Assembly: GCF_037975245.1 (NCBI RefSeq)
Contig: NC_092568.1
Coordinates: forward strand, 9,187,001 to 9,251,000
Length of the DNA: 64,000 nucleotides
Source of the DNA: Apostichopus japonicus
Taxonomy: Eukaryota; Echinodermata; Holothuroidea; Aspidochirotida; Stichopodidae
Direction: 5' to 3'
In this document: positions 52,964 to 63,913 of the stretch, piece after piece
How the letters are laid out: each line of letters begins with the position of its first letter
How positions within the stretch are numbered: the first letter of the stretch is position 1
The notes under the pieces: model-generated
The model's input: only the letters and a program-made list of their open reading frames with translations
The model's database searches: none
What the model was told of the DNA's origin: nothing
Position numbers and translations under genes: made by a program

Positions 52964-53156
52964 TTAATTTGAATCGAAAAGAATCAAATCACAAGGCTAT
53001 GGCCTAAACGGCTTTGTAATTTATTCCTTTTTCAGTTAACTGTCATACACATTTTTTAAAGATTCGGATATACATTTGTTGCAATATATACAGTGCTTAT
53101 ACAGTTCGGTGGAAACAAAACCAAATGGAATTATTGTTTATCGATACTTCGATAAA

Positions 53157-53380
53157 CTATATATTAATAAAGAGAGCGATATCGACGATATGGTGAAGAC
53201 AGAAGAGGATATTGTTCTCTGCATTCTTGGTGGTCTGCATAATCAGATAAAATTTGATGAGATGGGTGGAGAGAATCAACTCTATACCAGAGTCAGATCC
53301 TTCTTCAATTGTCCTGGGACAACCTCTTCGACCTTTTTTCGCTGTGTAGATTGCGTTCGCAAGGTGCAGTAATGGTCTTC
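53157..53380 (-). CDS. Tentative last exon of the LRR membrane-protein gene
   Basis: Acceptor after a pyrimidine-rich stretch (TCTCTATTTCTGAACGCAG) at 53381. The frame needed by the exon above (phase 1) stays open for 73 codons to TAG at 53157: RPLLHLANAIYTAKKGRRGC then RTIEEGSDSGIE. The fit rests on phase and splice site only. The opposite strand is also open here. Confidence 0.3.
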
Positions 53381-53906
53381 CTGCGTTCAGAAATAGAGAC
53401 AGTTCAACTTTTCTTCGTTTTGTTCTCTTATGTATAAGCTAACAGTGAAATAGTACGGTTCCTAGATCCTCTTCAATATATAAGGTAACAATCACCTTTC
53501 AACGTCCACAAAAGTTACCCGACGTACCCCCCCCCCCCCTTGTGCCAATTCGATTATATCTTTACACTATAATTATATCACTATTCATAATTATTTTCAA
53601 TTAATTAATAATTATTGTATTCACTCACACTCGGTGAGTATACATGAAAGCGAGTATACACACTACCTGTAAAAGTCTATTACATACAAGATTGTGGCCT
53701 ACATCGCCCCACCTCCCCGCACCACCCCCCCCCCCCTCACCCTGTCTCACCCTCTCACACACACAAACGCATTCCCATAAATATAATTTGATTAAAATAT
53801 ACAGAGACATTAAAATTACTCTTTTTTAATCCAAGTTAGCCCTTAAAACTCATTTTGGATATTAATATATATTCTGTACGTCAAAGGAATAAACTGAGAA
53901 ACTCAC

Positions 53907-54045
53907 CGAATGTGATGCAAAGGACACTGATGTTCAGGAATATTAAAATTAAGCTCATCGCATTTTTGGCGAATGCAGAATCTGTTTCATAACCTGGTAC
54001 CGTAACCATTAACATGTTGAGAAAGATGGCCGACAGCGATGCAAG
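53907..54045 (-). CDS. Exon with last two membrane segments
   Basis: Acceptor TTTTAATTTACAG, donor GTGAGTTTC. Codes LASLSAIFLNMLMVTVPGYE, TDSAFAKNAMS, then LILIFLNISVLCITF. Phase 0 in, phase 1 out. Confidence 0.85.
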
Positions 54046-57000
54046 CTGTAAATTAAAAACAAAAGTTAAAAACAGTTCTATTAAGCTCATCAGTCATGTA
54101 TACTGACTGGTCCCAGAATTTTACCATACTAATACAAAAATTGCCAGAAGTTATCATAAAGTTCTCAATTTTAGCTGGTTTTCTCAGCATCTCAGAGGTC
54201 AAATACTCTGAGGGTGCATTGTAGTAAAACAAACAAACACAATTTAACCGAGAATGGAAGTTGTGTTTATTCGTTTTTTGTAAAAATGGTAAGATAAATG
54301 AATTTATCCTCGTATTATACAAAATGACTTCAGGGAGTATTTTAGTCGTAACATGGCATCGCCCAAGCAAGAAGAAAATAATCACTGTTGGTAGACTTTT
54401 CTATAGCTATTTTTAGTTTTCAAGACATTGTTTTCCCTTAAATTATGCTAAACTTCTGGAATAATCCTTTAAGGTGGAATTGATGATGACTTTTCGTCTC
54501 CTCGGTGCCGAGATGTAAATGTTAACGTTAATCCTTTGTTTTAGAATTTAGTCACGAAACGAACATATGTTCTTGGTACTCCACATGAGAGATAAGCAGA
54601 AACAGTCGACACAAGTTTTGTCCTGGACAAAGTCGTATTGCATTGTAAACAACTCTTATAAAGTCCTACGTTATACTCAGTGAGTTTTGTGTTGCATCTG
54701 AGGAACTGATATGTAATGGTCTGTGTTAGACTAAGTAGTCCAGTCACATTAATTGATGAGCCTGAGCTGTTTACGGGATCAGTTTGGAAAATAAATAGTA
54801 AGAGTGGTATAGAGTTCAACCCCGACTGATATATGCATGGCAGGTATTATTTACGGTCTATATTAATATTAACAATATTATTAGAGACAATTCATATAGA
54901 AATATTTGACAGACCCGTACAAAGGTACATGAAAATGATTTTTAAAATTTTTTTTTTTTACGAATGATCTAGTTTTACTAATGATCTACATTTTACCTGA
55001 AGATTTTGCTCAAATTTATCTCTCATGGGTGAGAAAGATGCGTGGAGAGTGAGGAAGATGACAGCGAGAAGCACCGTGATGAAGATGGAAAGAGAACTAC
55101 CCCATCCAAATAGGATCAGAATGTACATCTGTGAAACTTTTCTGGTTAGTTCGACGATTTCCCAGTACCAATACTGATCTTTGTAGTTTTCGCAGAGAAA
55201 TCTCAACCATTGTGGATACAAAGACGACGTCAGTGAAGTTTGATCGCCGACTGCGCTTGATTGCAGTTTTTGATGTTTCCTCAATAGGTAAAATAAGACT
55301 CCGGGAAAGGCTACGATATATACAGAGAAGAAGTAAGCAGCGATTTCGAAGTTCCGATGGGTTCTCGTGTTACAATTAATCGAAAAATCAGAGCGGAGAA
55401 GAGTAACATTGTGTCGCATATCGCTGTCTAGCGCAAACGACTGGCAAGCAGGACTATATAATGTAATGATAGAATAACAAGTAGATGGATAAGTGATATA
55501 CAGCGTCAAAAGCGTTGCCAGCCAGAGTCGATCTTGTTTGAAGATGATTGGGGGCGGATGACCTGAACCAATGTTCGAAAACTGACGTTGGATGTACGTG
55601 GCACGTATCTTTCGAAAGCAAATCGCTATTGCGGGGACTAGTACAACGACAGAAGTCACAGTGACTCCTATCAGGAATTCAGAATAGGCGTTTAAAGTTA
55701 CTTTCGGGAAGAAACAACTAGGTTTGATTAAAATTGTAGAAATGTTGAATTGCAAAAGCGCCAACCAATTTGAAATTCCCTTAAAAACTTCAGGCCAATA
55801 AATGACGTCTAACGAATCCCAAAATTCTCCCATCACTTGATAGAAACCAAGAACGATCTTTCCTCTTGCGAGTGCAACGTATACAATGGACCGTTCTTCT
55901 TCCAGCCGCTGACGATTGTACGTGTAGATCAGATAACCCAACAGACATGCGCAGAGGACTAAGACAAACACCACCTCTAAAGCGAAGACCCATATCTGAG
56001 GACACTCATGACAAAAGTTGAGTAACGAAAAGTAACGATCGACGCACTCTGTACACATAAACCCTCTGTAACCTCTATGACAATTACCTTCAATGGTATC
56101 ATTCTTATTATCACATTTAAATGGTTGTCGACAGGGATGTACGTAAGGGAAAGAACCTGAATAGGAAGTAGTGTTTTCATTGTATGAATATTCATAGGTG
56201 TGTAGATTGTCTACAAACAACCTGTACTCTGTGATATTTGCAAAAGTCCAATTCCAATAGAATCCAGGTTCTATAGTGACAAAGTCGTTGGAACATCTCA
56301 GCCCTGCTTGCGGACAGAGCTCACAGCCACCGAATCGATCTCTTCGGAAATAGTTCTCCAAACAGAAACACGCTCGATATCCAGCGTGGGTACTCTTGTT
56401 GGTACCTTCGGGGCAGACCTGGCAGTCTAGAGCCCCGGTACCACCCCCATTAGCAACGAATGTACCATTGTTACATTTTTTACAAGGGATGATATTTGGT
56501 GTGCGTTGAAATTGTCCAACATCATCTTGGTAGAAACCACCTGGTGAAAAAAACGCCCTCATAGATTTTCTATTTTAATATGAAAATATTTTCGTACATG
56601 TTGAACACGCATTTTTTTTTTTTGATATAGTTTTTTATACATTTACCATCATATATTTATACTTCAAGGATCAGCTGACATTTAAATCTACTATACTCTT
56701 CAATAATGATATGAGAAAAATCAATCAAATGAGAATATTTCACTCCTATAATCATTTACAGGGGTAAATTTGAGGAATTTTAGACATTAATTTCGACATA
56801 ATATCCGAGCATTTTAATGTATCTTTCGTTAAATGTTTGTCTCCTTGCCATTTTCTCCTCGATCTGCCTTTGTTGATCTTACGGCGCTATCATTACCATG
56901 ACTACAATAATGTATTATGGTAGAGTTCTTTAGTTTCCTCCGTAAGGATAACAGGTGCGTATCCAGGGGGGGGGCGTTGGGGGCGCGCGCCCCCCGGGTA

Positions 57001-60000
57001 AGAAAAAGAGAAGAGAAAAAAAAAAGAGAAGAAAAAAGGAAAAAAGAGGGGAAAAAAGAGGAGAAGGAGAGGAAGGAAGGGAAAAGAAAAAGAAGAAAGA
57101 GAAAAAGGAGAGAAAGAGGGAGTAAAAGCAAAAACGCGAAGACACCGGGAAGAGAAAGAGGAACAGTGACATCATTACAGCGCTGAAGGGTAGCCAGTGA
57201 CGGATCAATGATTTCGTAAAAGTGTGCCTCACCCTACCCCTTACACCGACAACTCCATTTTTTGACGTTTCCATTTTCCTCTCTCACTAATGATCTATAT
57301 ATATACTATATATGGTCTATCATAACGCGTGTGTAGAATTGTGCTATGAAACCAACTGTGGCTGGTCTCGAACTCGACCGTGTCGTCGGGGAACATGACG
57401 CACTTTGGGATGGGGACGACCGCCCGCCCCCCCCCCCCCCCATTCAGCATTTTTTAAATGATATCGCTAAGTAATTTCAAAATAGAAAGTGCTTAGAGGC
57501 AACTTACAAGGCCTGGGAAGTGTCATTTCCAGCGATCTGGGAGACATTTTCGGCCAAAATTTGCTTGTACGCTTCGCGCCAACCTATGGTGGCGCTACGC
57601 TTAGATAATTTGCCTACAGGCTTCGCCCCTCCCTTGGCAAATTCCTCGCTACGCGCCTGTTCGAATTTGTAACGCAAACAGCAGATATCACATCATATCA
57701 GTGAGCATGAAAATGGCGTTCCAGGATGAAAAGCCTCAAAACTGTCCGACTTGCCTGAAAAAATAACCAAAATTTTTCAAGCGCAAAGCGCGCGTTCAAC
57801 GTGTTCATGTCAGTATCATATAAGCAAGCTTCGGTTATTACATCGCATGCCATCATGTACCGTACGGTCCGTTCAAATTGCGCAGTAAACCGCAGGATGC
57901 TAATGTAAACAACGACATGTCTCATGTAGATGTTTAAAAAGCATGGAGGTCCAATTATGTCAAAACTCTCTTTTACATTAGTAATGGCGAATTAGGGCCT
58001 GCACCCCCGCCGCGCAGTGGCGGAGCGTCCATATGGTCAGGGGGCGGATGCCCCCCCCCCCTGACGGACTCAAATGGACTGCTGACGCCTTTTTCAGCTC
58101 TTTACCACTTTTTCATTATTCTAGATTATTGACTTTTTTATTGCGCTCTCATCTACTTGTTGACATTTGTCACATTTTGTTGCTGTAATTTGGCGATGAC
58201 ACCTTATTCTTCGTTTATCTGCAAATTAGCCAGGCCCGGAAAGGGTCATTTCCTGCGATCTAGGGAGTATCTTTACTCAAAAATTTTCTGTACGCTACGC
58301 GCCAACCAGTGGTGGCGCTCCGCTTAGATAGTGTCGAAAGCGCCCCTTCAGACCATTCTCGCCACTCCTGACCAATACCCCTAGCTCCGCTACTGCCGCC
58401 GCGCCTCCTACGCCTATGTGTGTAGTGTTCGGTTTCGGAAATATCTGCTATTTTTTCATTTCCTTCAACCAAGTTTTATAATAGCCGTTATAACAGGTTT
58501 TAATATTTCTACACCAAGAATTTAACTGTGTCTGAATTTTCGAAAATTTCTGACCAACATTCTACATCACACTTCCCTCTACTCGTGCAATTTTGACCGG
58601 TCTGTTAGGGGTTGAAGGAAGTTTTTTCTATATTGGTTGTCCATAGATGAAGTTTTGTACAAGATTATGGGTATGTTTTCAAGTGAGTTTATTCACGAGA
58701 AATGTGAATTTTCAAATTCTGAACAAATATGGGGCTTAAAACCTTGAAAAATGGGGCTGACGGGTATTGTGGGCCGCAACGTAGAATCACCTACAAAAGC
58801 AAAGACCCACAGGAGATGCCGATCAGGTCGAACATGATGTGTGCCGGGTTGACAATCTTCAAAAAGGTTATGGATGGAAAAAAAAACTATTAGGAAATAC
58901 TTGGTTCTCAGGCAAAAAAGTGTACATCTGGTTGGTCATTTCAAGCCCGAGAAGTGCCGTTTCCGGTGATCTGGGGGGTTTCAAAACAAGAAATTTTCTT
59001 GTACGCTGCGCGCCAACCGATGGTGGCGCTCCGCTTAGATAGTAATTCGCGCCCCCCGGGTTTGAAAATCCTGGATACGCGCCTGGATAAGGTGTTTTGG
59101 GGTGGGTTAGAGGGGGGGGGGGGAGGAGGGTTCGAAAGGAGGTTTTGTTGCATTTTCAACTCACCAATAGGACACGGAATACACGAGTCAGTTCCAGTAG
59201 CATCGTCATCGTAACTTCCCTGAGCACACGCTTCACAGGTGTACGTATTGAAAACGTCCCTGTTTGGTATACAGTAAAATCCTCTCTGCTCTAGGCTCCT
59301 GATTTGATGCGACCACAAAACTGTAATCTTTGTTTGAAATGTGGCATGGACGCAAGTGCTGGGTATACAATGGAATTAAATTTCAGGAATTCATTGTTAT
59401 AGTTCCACCTAATGATGTGCAATATCGAATTACACAGGTATCATACAACATATCTCATGTACAAAGGTAGCATACGAGTATTAAAAGCCCCATTGACTGA
59501 CGCACTGAAGGTAGCCTAAGCCCATTAAGAGCCCCATTGACTTACACACTGAATCACAAAAGTAAACGTGGTCTCTCAAGTCTAGATAGAAGTTCTCACT
59601 TGCTAAACGCTACCCAATACTGGATAACTGACAAGTTGGCCATTCATGGCATCATCAATTTTCCGCATCATGACCGTGAAGATTTTTCTGCTATGAGAGC
59701 CCGTGTGAAGTTCTCGTCACTTATAAACAAACTTCTTCACTCATGTTCAATGAGGGAACAACTCCCTGGTTCAATCACGTTCTCCTATTGCTTTTGGCAC
59801 TGTTCTTACGTAAACAATAATCAATCTGAACAAGGATTTTTTGATTCTCTCTACTGTATTTGTCGATCATCTCACGGATTCAAACGCCATCTTTAAACTT
59901 GTTTTCTTACTCTCATTCACCTTTGACCCTTAATCACAACTTTTTTATATCTCAATTCCAAACCTAGCGCCCTCTACTCTCGTTTTTAAATCCTTCAGAA

Positions 60001-63000
60001 CAGGCACTTTTCCTGAAAGGAGAAATCATGAACCCTGAAGTTTTGCAGTGACTTCCTAGTAGCGACTGATATTATTACACCGTCTGTGAAATTACTAATC
60101 AAAACAACCTTTCCCCGAATTTCCAGGAATTTCCTAATTATTTTTTTCACACCTATACTGTAATCAGCGGCCATTATGTTAATTTAAATCACATGACGCT
60201 CCAAAACTGATGGACGTCAGCGAGCCACAATTCCCCTCTCTGCATATGAATTGTACACTGTCTTGTTCTCGGAGATTGTTCGGAACTTGATGCAAAATGC
60301 CGGAGTGCCAAGCATTTAGTGGTAGTGTAAACTGGGAAGGGATGAGCAGGGAAGGGAAAACGATATCATGTTTTTCCTGACGAGAAAAGCAATTTCCAGA
60401 GAAAATAAAGAACGTACAAAATGTACAAAGGCACCAGGCTTGTCCCTCCGTCGCAGAACTGTTATTATACCATCAGAGTAACTGCCAGTGTCGGCCACAG
60501 ATACGGTCTGTTTAACAAGCTCTAGGTCTCATTAAGGTGACATACTCCTATTAGAGTCTATATCCATCCGCACGACTATTCTCCTACTCTCAGGAAAAGT
60601 GCCAATAAGCAGCAGGAGAAACATCTTTCTTGACCTTTTATCAATCATGATCTATTTTTTTGTGGTTAGCATACTGAAGAGCATGAATGGAAGAACATGT
60701 GGTGGGTCAATTGAGGCAATTTTAGACCCCTTTAGGCTTCCCAGGAGCAGCGTACGGAAATTGTTTACTACTGAGTGAAGAGGTTTGTTTACAAGTGGCC
60801 ATATATGCTTACAGAAATGAAAGCAGAGGTCCGCGTTCCATGTCGCGTTACACAATAGTTCAATGCGCTACTAAACGTTGACTGATAGTTTACGCGAAAA
60901 GTAGTACGTAGGCTATTCCTATGATCAGTTATCACAAGTATGTACGTTCAAGTTTAGCTCTGTGTTACAAGACGGTAATATTTACATGATGCTTCCTTCT
61001 GACAAAAGTTAAAATTGAGTGTACACGAATTTCTTAAGTAATTAAAAAAGTGTTGGAAAAAAGTAATGCAGATATTTATTTTCCCTATCGGACAAACATT
61101 GCACTTCTTTAGATGCTGAAGTGCTGTGTTTCAACTTTGAAGTTGTTACTTCTCGTATTCTAAACCTGCAGAAGCCTTTGCAAAGATTTTCGGTAGCGAA
61201 ATGATGCTTGATAATTTTACAGCATGTCTGCAAATGTTTGTCCCAGGCTACATATTCCGTTCCTTGCTATAACAACACTGAGCATATTTTGTAGCTTTAT
61301 GCAGTTAACCCATAGATGAATTTTAATCTTCATATCTTTGAAATTTATTATTCTGGAAATTTCTTAATGTGATTCATATGACATATACGTTAGTGCTTTG
61401 TTGATGAAACTTACACGTTTATGTTGTAAGGCATCATAGGGATATGAATACCATCGCAGGAAAGTGTTCTGTAAATCAATAAGTAAAATCAGAAAACGTG
61501 ATAGAAAAATTACTCGAAGCTCATGAAACCACAATTAATTTATTCGCATAATATGTTTTAGTCACTTCCTTCCCAATCTACCCTACCCCAATCTTCACCC
61601 TACCCCACTTCCGGACAAATTTCTCTGCTCAAGTAAGATAGGAAATGAGTGAATGACATAAGCTAACAAATATAATAGAACCCAATAGATATAAAAAAAT
61701 AAAAAAACAAGAGAAAGGTGTAAAATGGAAAATATTTGTAATCTCAATCTGCGTGATTCCTATTTTAAATATTAATTTACTTTTGAATCCACCTTTAATC
61801 ACACCCCTACCCTCTAACTTCATAACTTGAGTTTGAATCGACTTAAAGAGATATATACTCTGGTAGCCGGAGTTGATGCTTAACAACAAAATGTTGGAAA
61901 GGTTTGACATCTTTGCACTCGCTTAGTCGCAATGGAAAATAATATTTCTACCAACAAAACTGTTGATGGATTTCGCAAAATTCACATGCATCGCATTTCG
62001 AGGACGAATGAGCAAGAATATTCAAATAGGAAAGTTAACAAGCTTTTAAAGAATATTTGGTGATGAAATCAAGAGAACTGTGATCCACCCCCAGCAGGAT
62101 CATATAAGCCAGTCAGAAAAGGATACATTCCATTAACCATATCTATATATATATATACTGAGTTCGAGATGTCAACTTACAAATGTGGAATATTTGTTAC
62201 TTAAAATGTTATACTGTTTGCCACCAGCATATCCATTTATTTTGTAATCATGCACAAACAGTGGAATTAATAAGTTTACAAACAGTTAACATCGTCGCTT
62301 CTATAAAATGTTGGGAAACTTACATTTGACCATTTGCTTTAATACCTTGGAGGAATTCCACGGAAAGACGTCCCGTCGGATTGTGTTCTGCTGCACTGTA
62401 ATATGGAGAGCATATTTAGATGTATATATATTTATATATATAAATATAGCATATACATAGCCTATATATATAGCCTATATATATGGCCCATATATGGCCT
62501 ATATATGCCATATATGGCCTATATATGCCATATATATATATAGGCCATATATAGGCCATATATATAGGCTATAGATATAGATATAGATAAGGATATAGAT
62601 ATACATAAGGATATAGATATATAGATATAGATATATATAGATAAGGATATAGATATATATATATACATATACAAATAGATTTTGATATAGATATAGATAT
62701 ATATTAGTCGGATGATTATCTAAATGTACTCGAGAAGGAATGAGACCATTTCTCCGGGCCCAGGTCGCTTTCTCATAAACGTTCATGCCTTTTCCTAACT
62801 CGGTATGAAGGGGCTATTTCATATCCACTGTCCATATACCAATAACTAAACTAATAATAAAAAGAACCATGGCGTAGCAACTTCAATAATCCGTACAAGA
62901 TTTTAGTTATATATACTTACCAACACATATAGGTAAATAAAAACAATCCGGTTAAAGTATGTTTTGTTATGAAAGTCTACTTGTTTTGCATTTTTAATGG

Positions 63001-63244
63001 CATATTATCTATTTTCTGAGCTTCCTTGGTGCTTTACAAGTAACCCGGTATACGCTTATTTCGTACTACGAAATTCATAGATTGTACACAAGTTGTCACC
63101 CATAACGCAGATTTCAGAGAAATATACTCACATAACGGTAGTTCCGTTCAACGGATGATCTTCCAAATACAAACTGTTTGTAAGACTTGTTATTTTGTTG
63201 TGGAAAATATACCTGGAATAATAATAATAACAATAATGATAATA

Positions 63245-63312
<68 letters not shown>

Positions 63313-63591
63313 TAATTGTCAGCATCGTGATAAAGAAAGTAAATGTGAAGGATTCGAAACAATTATCATGAATTATCATGCATGTGTCATTTTAAATGTC
63401 CACAGCACATGCGTATAGCGGTATGTCAAGCATGTTACGAAATCCCATCTGAAAGTTTCGATTCTGTTTTACCGAATTTCGAGATAGAAATAAAGAAACG
63501 ATCATGCAATTAAAGTACTCACAGAAATTCGACGGAAGTTAATGACAGCATCCCTTCTGGAAGTTCAACCAATTTGTTTGAATCCAAGTAT
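53907..63591 (-). CDS. LRR / cysteine-rich (GCC2-GCC3, ephrin-receptor-like) / multi-span membrane protein, 5' end outside
   Basis: Firm exons in transcript order: 63591-63523, 63212-63132, 62395-62324, 61468-61415, 59298-59165, 56540-54997, 54045-53907. All joins are in phase; the first four are small phase-2 exons of 69, 81, 72 and 54 nt. They code leucine-rich repeats (YLDSNKLVELPEGMLSLTSV, HNKITSL), then a cysteine-rich region with GCC2/GCC3-like repeats, then a membrane region of about eight hydrophobic segments. Several NxT/S sites lie in the outer part. The layout suggests a cell-surface receptor; ligand and signalling are unknown, and I give no symbol. N-terminal LRRs and the signal peptide lie beyond 64000. 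A tentative further exon is at 63833 and a tentative last exon at 53157. Confidence 0.85.
54446..54800. repeat. Dispersed repeat C, uninterrupted copy 3
   Basis: ATGCTAAACTTCTGGAATAA, GATGATGACTTTTCGTCTCC, GTTAATCC, then GTTAGACTAAGTAGTCCAGT and CACATTAATTGATGAGCC, in the same order as 41716-42110. Located in an intron of the LRR gene. Confidence 0.78.
54997..56540 (-). CDS. Large exon: cysteine repeats and most membrane spans
   Basis: 1544 nt open; acceptor TTTTTTTCACCAG, donor GTAAAATG. The first 180 residues are Cys-rich (CKKCNNGTF, DCQVCPEGTNKSTHAGYRAC, RGFMCTECVDRYF). Then come hydrophobic helices: FALEVVFVLVLCACLLGYLI, FLIGVTVTSVVVLVPAIAIC, LWLATLLTLYITYPSTCYSI, AYFFSVYIVAFPGVLFYLL and SLSIFITVLLAVIFLTL. 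Loops carry charged stretches (NRQRLEEERS, FRKIRATYIQRQ). Confidence 0.92.
57511..57610 (+). repeat. Shared transposon block, copy 3
   Basis: GGCCTGGGAAGTGTCATTTC, then CGATCTGGGAGACATTTT and GCGCCAACCTATGGTGGCGC. Preceded, as at 63645, by GCAACTTACAA. Confidence 0.85.
58015..58395. mobile_element. hAT-like MITE with 8-bp target duplication
   Basis: 381 bp. Ends CAGTGGCGGAGC and, reversed, CAGTAGCGGAGC; both continue, after a few differing bases, to TGGTCAGG. CCGCCGCG flanks it perfectly at 58007-58014 and 58396-58403. It holds the shared block at 58233-58334 in forward orientation near its right end. No coding capacity. Confidence 0.88.
58944..59043 (+). repeat. Shared transposon block, copy 5
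   Basis: AGCCCGAGAAGTGCCGTTTC, CGATGGTGGCGCTCCGCTTA; followed by GCGCCCCCCGGG and the hAT-like end at 59085. About 120 bp from an exon of the LRR gene. Confidence 0.85.
59165..59298 (-). CDS. First cysteine-rich exon
   Basis: Donor GTGAGTTG. Codes SLEQRGFYCIPNRDVFNTYT, then CEACAQGSYDDDATGTDSC and IPCPI, a GCC2/GCC3-type cysteine repeat. The acceptor that keeps phase is AAATCAG at 59299; TTACAG at 59321 looks stronger but breaks phase with the exon above. An hAT-type end lies 80 bp from its donor. Confidence 0.82.
61415..61468 (-). CDS. 54-nt exon between LRR and cysteine-rich parts
   Basis: Acceptor GATTTACAG, donor GTAAGTTT. Codes TLSCDGIHIPMMPYNIN. Phase 2 on both sides. Short, so support is phase and splice sites. 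Confidence 0.65.
62324..62395 (-). CDS. 72-nt exon, end of the LRR region
   Basis: Acceptor CATATTACAG, donor GTAAGTTT. Codes AAEHNPTGRLSVEFLQGIKA then NGQ. 72 nt is the standard one-LRR exon size, but the repeat is degenerate. Confidence 0.7.
62420..62710. repeat. TATA-rich palindromic low-complexity array
   Basis: Alternating TATATAGGCCATATA/TATATGGCC units, then GATATAGATATAGATAAGG units. Able to fold into long hairpins. In an intron of the LRR gene. Confidence 0.85.
63132..63212 (-). CDS. LRR exon next to (AAT)n
   Basis: Acceptor TATTCCAG lies directly against the (TTA)n array; donor GTGAGTAT. Codes YIFHNKITSLTNSLYLEDHP then LNGTTV. Phase 2 on both sides. Confidence 0.82.
63213..63312. 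repeat. (AAT)n microsatellite at a splice acceptor
   Basis: About 30 AAT triplets, a few changed to AAC, GAT or AGT. On the gene's sense strand this is (TTA)n ending directly in TTCCAG, the acceptor of the LRR exon at 63212. Confidence 0.93.
63523..63591 (-). CDS. LRR exon
   Basis: Acceptor AACATATAG, donor GTGAGTAC; 69 nt. Codes YLDSNKLVELPEGMLSLTSV then EF, a clear leucine-rich repeat. Confidence 0.85.
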
Positions 63592-63656
63592 CTATATGTT
63601 TTGTATGTATATATGTAAATAAATAAATATATATATATATTTAGATGCAACTTACA

Positions 63657-63756
63657 AGGCCTGGGAAATGCCATTCCGGCAATCTGGGAGGCAATTTTGG
63701 AAAACAAATTTCTTGCAACGCTACGCGCCAACCGATGGTGGCGTTCACATAGTGTC
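63657..63756 (+). repeat. Shared transposon block, copy 6
   Basis: GGCCTGGGAAATGCCATTCC, ACGCTACGCGCCAACCGATG, GTGGCG. No terminal repeats are seen around it, so probably a truncated copy. It lies about 65 bp upstream of the LRR exon at 63591 in transcription direction. Confidence 0.8.
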
Positions 63757-63832
63757 ATGATGGTCCCTTTTGGTGCCCAATAAAATTAATCCATTCAATG
63801 AAATTTCTTTAAAAAAAGGCCCTGGTATATAC

Positions 63833-63913
63833 ATACGCACATCAAAAGCATCGCTTTGTAACATTTGGACGCTATTTAATGTTCCGAAGTTTCTCAACTG
63901 CACCCTAGAGATT
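63833..63913 (-). CDS. Tentative upstream exon of the LRR gene
   Basis: 81 nt between acceptor CTGGGTAG and donor GTATATAC. In the phase required by the next exon it codes ISRVQLRNFGTLNSVQMLQS then DAFDVR and would join as VRI-YLDSNKL. Size and phase match its neighbours; the repeat pattern is weak. Confidence 0.3.

Larger units (their letters stand above)
56952..59085. mobile_element. Possible composite hAT-like insertion
   Basis: Left end CAGGTGCGTATCCAGGGGG at 56952; right end at 59085 reverses to CAGGCGCGTATCCAGG. GGATAA is found at both outer borders but not as a clean 8-bp duplication. Inside lie a purine-rich run (57000-57130), another possible right end at 57659 (reverse complement CAGGCGCGTAGCGAGG), the complete element at 58015, and shared blocks at 57511 and 58944. 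It may be one large element or several nested ones. Confidence 0.4.

Noticed and set aside
53076-53372. Plus-strand 98-codon ORF
   Set aside because: No splice or promoter support, and the minus strand offers a phase-compatible last exon for the LRR gene; neither is proven.
56829-57274. Phe/Leu/Ser-rich or Lys/Glu/Arg-rich ORFs
   Set aside because: They come from a polypurine low-complexity run inside a repeat.
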